A stretch of 64,000 bases of DNA from the NCBI RefSeq assembly GCF_003386095.1, contig NZ_QREG01000006.1:151288-215287 (forward strand), written 5' to 3'. Source of the stretch: Marinoscillum furvescens DSM 4134 (GTDB lineage: Bacteria; Bacteroidota; Bacteroidia; Cytophagales; Cyclobacteriaceae). This document shows positions 61,158-64,000 of this stretch, in pieces. A program made the translations under genes and the position numbers. Numbering within the stretch: the first letter of the stretch is position 1; each line of letters begins with the position of its first letter. Under the pieces are notes generated by a model that was not told where the DNA came from, did no database searches, and worked only from the letters and a program-made list of their open reading frames with translations.

Positions 61158-63110
61158 ATGAAAACCAAGCTATTGTTACTACTCACTCTCGCATTTTCCG
61201 TCTGTCTCGACGGAAATTCCAGGCAGTATTTCAATAAGAATACAGATCTACTGCTTGCCAACTTTGACCTCAAACCGGATGAAGACGATGTACATGCTGC
61301 TGCCGCTCTCGCTTCTATGCTCATCCATCCGGACCTGGCTGGTGTAGATTACTATGCAGTGGCCGGAGCTTACGGCACACAAGGTGGTACGTTTATCACC
61401 ACCGCTGTACCGGGCTATTACAACAACCTTTTTGGTCCTGAAAATCAAAAATGGACCAACGCAAATGCCAACTGGAGCGCCTCCGTAAACCGGGTACGCG
61501 ACAAGGTAAAAGCTGTGTTAGATGGCGGAGGTAAAGTCTTCGTGCAGGAAGCAGGCCAGTCAGACTTTACCTATGACATGCTACAGGCTGTAATCAATGC
61601 GGGTGTGTCTCTTTCTACTGTGCAGTCCAAAGTGATTGTGGTGCAGCACAGCCAGTGGAATGAAGACAAAGCCACGCAATGGAAGCTCAACTGGGTAAAA
61701 AACAACACGGACTACAACAAAATTGCCGATGGCAATGGCAACAATGCCACACCGCAGTACAATACAGGCAACACCACATGGATGAATCAGGCCAAGTCGG
61801 CAAGCAATCCGAACGCCTCTGCAAGATCCTTTTGGACGCAGGCAGACAACATCTGCGACAACTGGAATGCATCATGGGAAAACCCAAACATCGCGGGAGG
61901 TGGTGTAGATTATTCGGACTGTGTAGAAAACTGGTGGATTTTCAACATTGGCACAGATGCCGACAACATCTCCAAGTTTTGGAATCGATACGTAGTGAAC
62001 ACACCTTCTGGAGGTGGAGCTGAAACCGTGAGCTGTAGCTCGCTTCCTTCTTCCATTCAGTCGTCCACTTCTATCACGGTAAGTGTTCCCTACTCCGCAA
62101 ATCAGTCACGTGATGTGGTGGTAGAGTTTTGGGACAACAACTGGATTGCTAGTGGCAAAACAACAGTGAGTGCCGGATCTGGCACGGCCTCTGTCACCAT
62201 CAACCTCCCATCAGCACCAGCTGCAGGGTCCAATTACATCTTTAAAGTAAGCATCCGTCCGGTTGGTGGCAACTGGACTACCAACATTGATTTCTGCCAG
62301 AAAAACAATGTGACAGTGACTACTGGTGGCAGTGGCCAATCTCCTTATGGTGGCTCTGCATGGACCATTCCTGGTCGAGTAGAAGCTCAAGATTACGATC
62401 TTGGTGGAGAAGGTGTAGCCTATCACGACACAGACGCTTCTAACAACGGCGGAGCCTACAGAACCGATGGAGTAGATATCGAAACAACTGGAGATACCAA
62501 TGGCGCATACAATGTGGGCTGGATGCAGCCTGGTGAGTGGCTGGAATACACCGTAAATGTCAACACCACACAAAGCTATCACTTCTATGCTCGCGTAGCC
62601 TCTATCAATGGCAACGGGCAATTTAGAATTCTAGTGGATGGTAGCGATGTGTCCGGCACACTCAATGTAAACAACACAGGTGGCTGGCAAAGCTACTACA
62701 CCATCACAGTACCTAATGTAACGATGAGTTCGGGCCAACATGTGGTAAGAATTGAGGTGATTTCCTCAGGACTCAACCTCAACTTCTGGTCGGCATGGAA
62801 GTCGCCTGGTGCCCGATTTGATAACACCACAATCACCGAAGCACCTACATTTGAAGCCAATGCTTTCCCTAACCCTCTTCCTCCAAACCAGCTACTCAAC
62901 GTGGACCTCACATTGACCGAAAAAGCAGATTTAAAAATGGAATTGGTGGCCATGGATGGACGTGTGGTTTTTGCTGATCAGGTGAGCGATCTTCAGCAGG
63001 GGCAGCAGCTCATCAAGCTGGACCCGAGAGCTCAGGCACTGAAGCCAGGCCTCTACCTACTGCGTGTAAGTGCAGGCGAATACAATAAGCAGATTCGCAT
63101 CAAGCTTTAA
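61158..63110 (+). CDS. Secreted nucleoside-hydrolase-like protein with Ig-like domain, CBM6 and T9SS tail
   Basis: 650 aa; the signal peptide is MKTKLLLLLTLAFSVCLDG. Residues about 30-280 recall the nucleoside-hydrolase fold: NFDLKPDEDDVHAAAAL at the start (like the Ca-binding DxDxxxDD of that family), later VFVQEAGQSDF and VENWWIFNIGTD. An Ig-like domain (about 295-390, FKVSIRPVGGNWTTNI) is followed by CBM6 (about 400-545: PGRVEAQDYDLGGEGVAYHD, VGWMQPGEWLEYTV), a module common in agarases. A T9SS tail (NAFPNPLPPNQLLNV) ends it. The N-terminal domain may be a glycan-active enzyme, since CBM6 binds agar ends; nucleoside cleavage seems unlikely for a surface protein. The 185-bp gap before it has a TTGGTTAACCAA palindrome at 61112-61123. 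Confidence 0.75.
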   Translation: MKTKLLLLLTLAFSVCLDGNSRQYFNKNTDLLLANFDLKPDEDDVHAAAALASMLIHPDLAGVDYYAVAGAYGTQGGTFITTAVPGYYNNLFGPENQKWTNANANWSASVNRVRDKVKAVLDGGGKVFVQEAGQSDFTYDMLQAVINAGVSLSTVQSKVIVVQHSQWNEDKATQWKLNWVKNNTDYNKIADGNGNNATPQYNTGNTTWMNQAKSASNPNASARSFWTQADNICDNWNASWENPNIAGGGVDYSDCVENWWIFNIGTDADNISKFWNRYVVNTPSGGGAETVSCSSLPSSIQSSTSITVSVPYSANQSRDVVVEFWDNNWIASGKTTVSAGSGTASVTINLPSAPAAGSNYIFKVSIRPVGGNWTTNIDFCQKNNVTVTTGGSGQSPYGGSAWTIPGRVEAQDYDLGGEGVAYHDTDASNNGGAYRTDGVDIETTGDTNGAYNVGWMQPGEWLEYTVNVNTTQSYHFYARVASINGNGQFRILVDGSDVSGTLNVNNTGGWQSYYTITVPNVTMSSGQHVVRIEVISSGLNLNFWSAWKSPGARFDNTTITEAPTFEANAFPNPLPPNQLLNVDLTLTEKADLKMELVAMDGRVVFADQVSDLQQGQQLIKLDPRAQALKPGLYLLRVSAGEYNKQIRIKL

Positions 63111-63184
63111 ATCCGAATTGGTCAGTAAAGTTTTGTGTGAGGCTAGACTATTGACCATTCAGGACTAAATAAGCCTATCATCAT

Positions 63185-63226
63185 AACAGGACTGTTTCGT
63201 GCACATGCTCAGAGGCAGTCCTGTTT
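63185..63226 (+). terminator. Rho-independent terminator
   Basis: Arms AACAGGACTG and CAGTCCTGTT around a 21-nt loop, ending TTT; about 75 bp after the CBM6 protein stop. Confidence 0.65.
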
Positions 63227-63298
63227 AAACGGTTCTGAGTTGATCGAAATAGGGCATTTCTAGTTTTAGACAAGGTATATGACTACACTATATTGCTA

Positions 63299-63940
63299 TT
63301 ACTTAATATCGAAATAGTTGCGAATCATTAATAGGTTATGCTCATCAAACTCATGTATATCGAGCAGTTCAACCGCTTTTTTTCGATAGCTTGAATCCCC
63401 AGTAATCAAATAAGCTCTCCTAAGGTAATCGATAGACAGCAGGGGTTTTGCATCAAGGTTTTCCGCCATGATCCCATAATACTCCGCCTGTTCAAAAGTT
63501 TGATTTAGAAAGTTCTCTAATGCCGTTTGAAAATTGGGCGAATGTTTAATGTATTCTGTTCTAACGAAATCAGAAGGAACTTTGAACCCCTTTGTCTTTA
63601 CAACCAGGGTCTCCTTACCCAGTGCATTCATTAGTCCTATCTCATAATAAATATTTGCAATGGTTGTTTGCTCCATTGTTTCAGAGACCACAGCTATGCC
63701 TAAAGGAACGGATAAGGCCAGTTTCCAAATTTTAGTATGAAAATCTCTTCCAGTGATCAATGAATTGGCATCCTTCGAATCAATATTTCTGGATGTCAAA
63801 ATCTGAGCTATCTCCGCAAGAATTTGAGTAAGTTCCTCAGATCGCTTTCCTCCTAACTGTGTCATAATGAACGCTGTTCTTGGATTATATCTAATCCACT
63901 GAGTTAGAACGTCATTATCAGTCGGGTTGTAATAGATCAT
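63299..63940 (-). CDS. Nucleoside 2-deoxyribosyltransferase/TIR-like domain protein
   Basis: A 213-aa soluble protein. AFIMTQLGGKRSEEL near residue 23, LGIAVVSET near 80 and IANIYYEIGLMNALGKETLVV near 94-115 (with E100) have the layout of nucleoside deoxyribosyltransferase/TIR-related domains, where this Glu is catalytic. The C-terminal third is helical. AT-rich relative to the glycan genes. Its ATG overlaps the stop of an upstream gene by one base (TAATG), so it is the second gene of an operon entering from the right. A role in defence signalling is possible but unsupported here. Confidence 0.6.
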   Translation of the reverse strand: MIYYNPTDNDVLTQWIRYNPRTAFIMTQLGGKRSEELTQILAEIAQILTSRNIDSKDANSLITGRDFHTKIWKLALSVPLGIAVVSETMEQTTIANIYYEIGLMNALGKETLVVKTKGFKVPSDFVRTEYIKHSPNFQTALENFLNQTFEQAEYYGIMAENLDAKPLLSIDYLRRAYLITGDSSYRKKAVELLDIHEFDEHNLLMIRNYFDIK

Positions 63941-64000
63941 TAACTACGCTTACGAGCAACTGCAACTCCTTTAAATGGGCCTTCGGATTTTTTATGAGCC
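63940..64000 (-). CDS. C-terminal end of an unidentified gene (partial)
   Basis: The minus-strand frame enters from the right edge and ends at TAA (63942-63940): the visible end reads AHKKSEGPFKGVAVARKRS. It overlaps the following start by one base. Basic tail; too short to identify. Confidence 0.5.
   Translation of the reverse strand, partial: AHKKSEGPFKGVAVARKRS

Overview
The window looks like a marine agar/porphyran-degrading member of the Bacteroidota, probably a Cytophagales-type gliding or marine lineage. The reasons are many secreted enzymes with type IX secretion (T9SS) C-terminal sorting tails and Bacteroidota-type lipoprotein signals, a Reg_prop sensor, two formylglycine sulfatases, three GH29 enzymes, GH2, GH16, GH86 and GH117 enzymes, and a cytochrome P450/ferredoxin/ferredoxin-reductase set of the kind known to demethylate 6-O-methyl-D-galactose from porphyran. 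No rRNA, tRNA, CRISPR array or insertion sequence was recognised.

Region 1 (1-30.8 kb) is a glycan-degradation cluster. It starts with a partial two-component-type sensor and an S1 sulfatase. A GH-A/GH30-like enzyme, a GH29, a large GH2 and three secreted proteins with related, unassigned (beta/alpha)8-type catalytic domains follow. Two of those three carry an N-terminal 'DGTxxGT' propeller and Ig-like (BIG2) repeats. There is also a propeller protein without a catalytic domain, a 55-aa PID-CTERM-like peptide, a giant esterase plus beta-helix fusion and a second GH29. A motif TGARCAnnnnACACC recurs in gene orientation in front of several of these units and in front of the second sulfatase.

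Region 2 (31-39.8 kb) is an accessory insert. It holds an orphan RHS tip with a probable immunity partner, the second sulfatase, a rhomboid protease fused to MORN-like and TonB-C-like parts, an AT-rich DUF4062/STAND-like protein (candidate defence) and a 21-bp tandem repeat array.

Region 3 (39.8-47.4 kb, minus strand) is a tightly coupled D-galactonate operon: GntR regulator, sugar-acid kinase, KDPG/KDPGal aldolase, galactonate dehydratase, GntP permease, lipoprotein lactonase and a third GH29, with overlapping start and stop codons and a palindromic operator before the regulator. It would convert galactose-derived lactone or acid into pyruvate and glyceraldehyde-3-phosphate.

Region 4 (47.6-63.1 kb) is the agar/porphyran core. 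GH117, GH86, GH16, GH2, an esterase and an alcohol dehydrogenase lie on the minus strand. The P450, ferredoxin and reductase diverge on the plus strand, followed by a secreted nucleoside-hydrolase-like protein with CBM6. GH16/GH86 would cut the polymer, GH117 and GH2 would trim oligomers, sulfatases and GH29 would handle sulfated L-galactose units, the P450 would demethylate methyl-galactose (releasing formaldehyde), and region 3 would take D-galactose onward. No SusC/SusD pair lies in the window, so oligosaccharide uptake must be encoded elsewhere. The right edge (63.3-64 kb) starts a separate AT-rich unit with a nucleoside-deoxyribosyltransferase/TIR-like protein.
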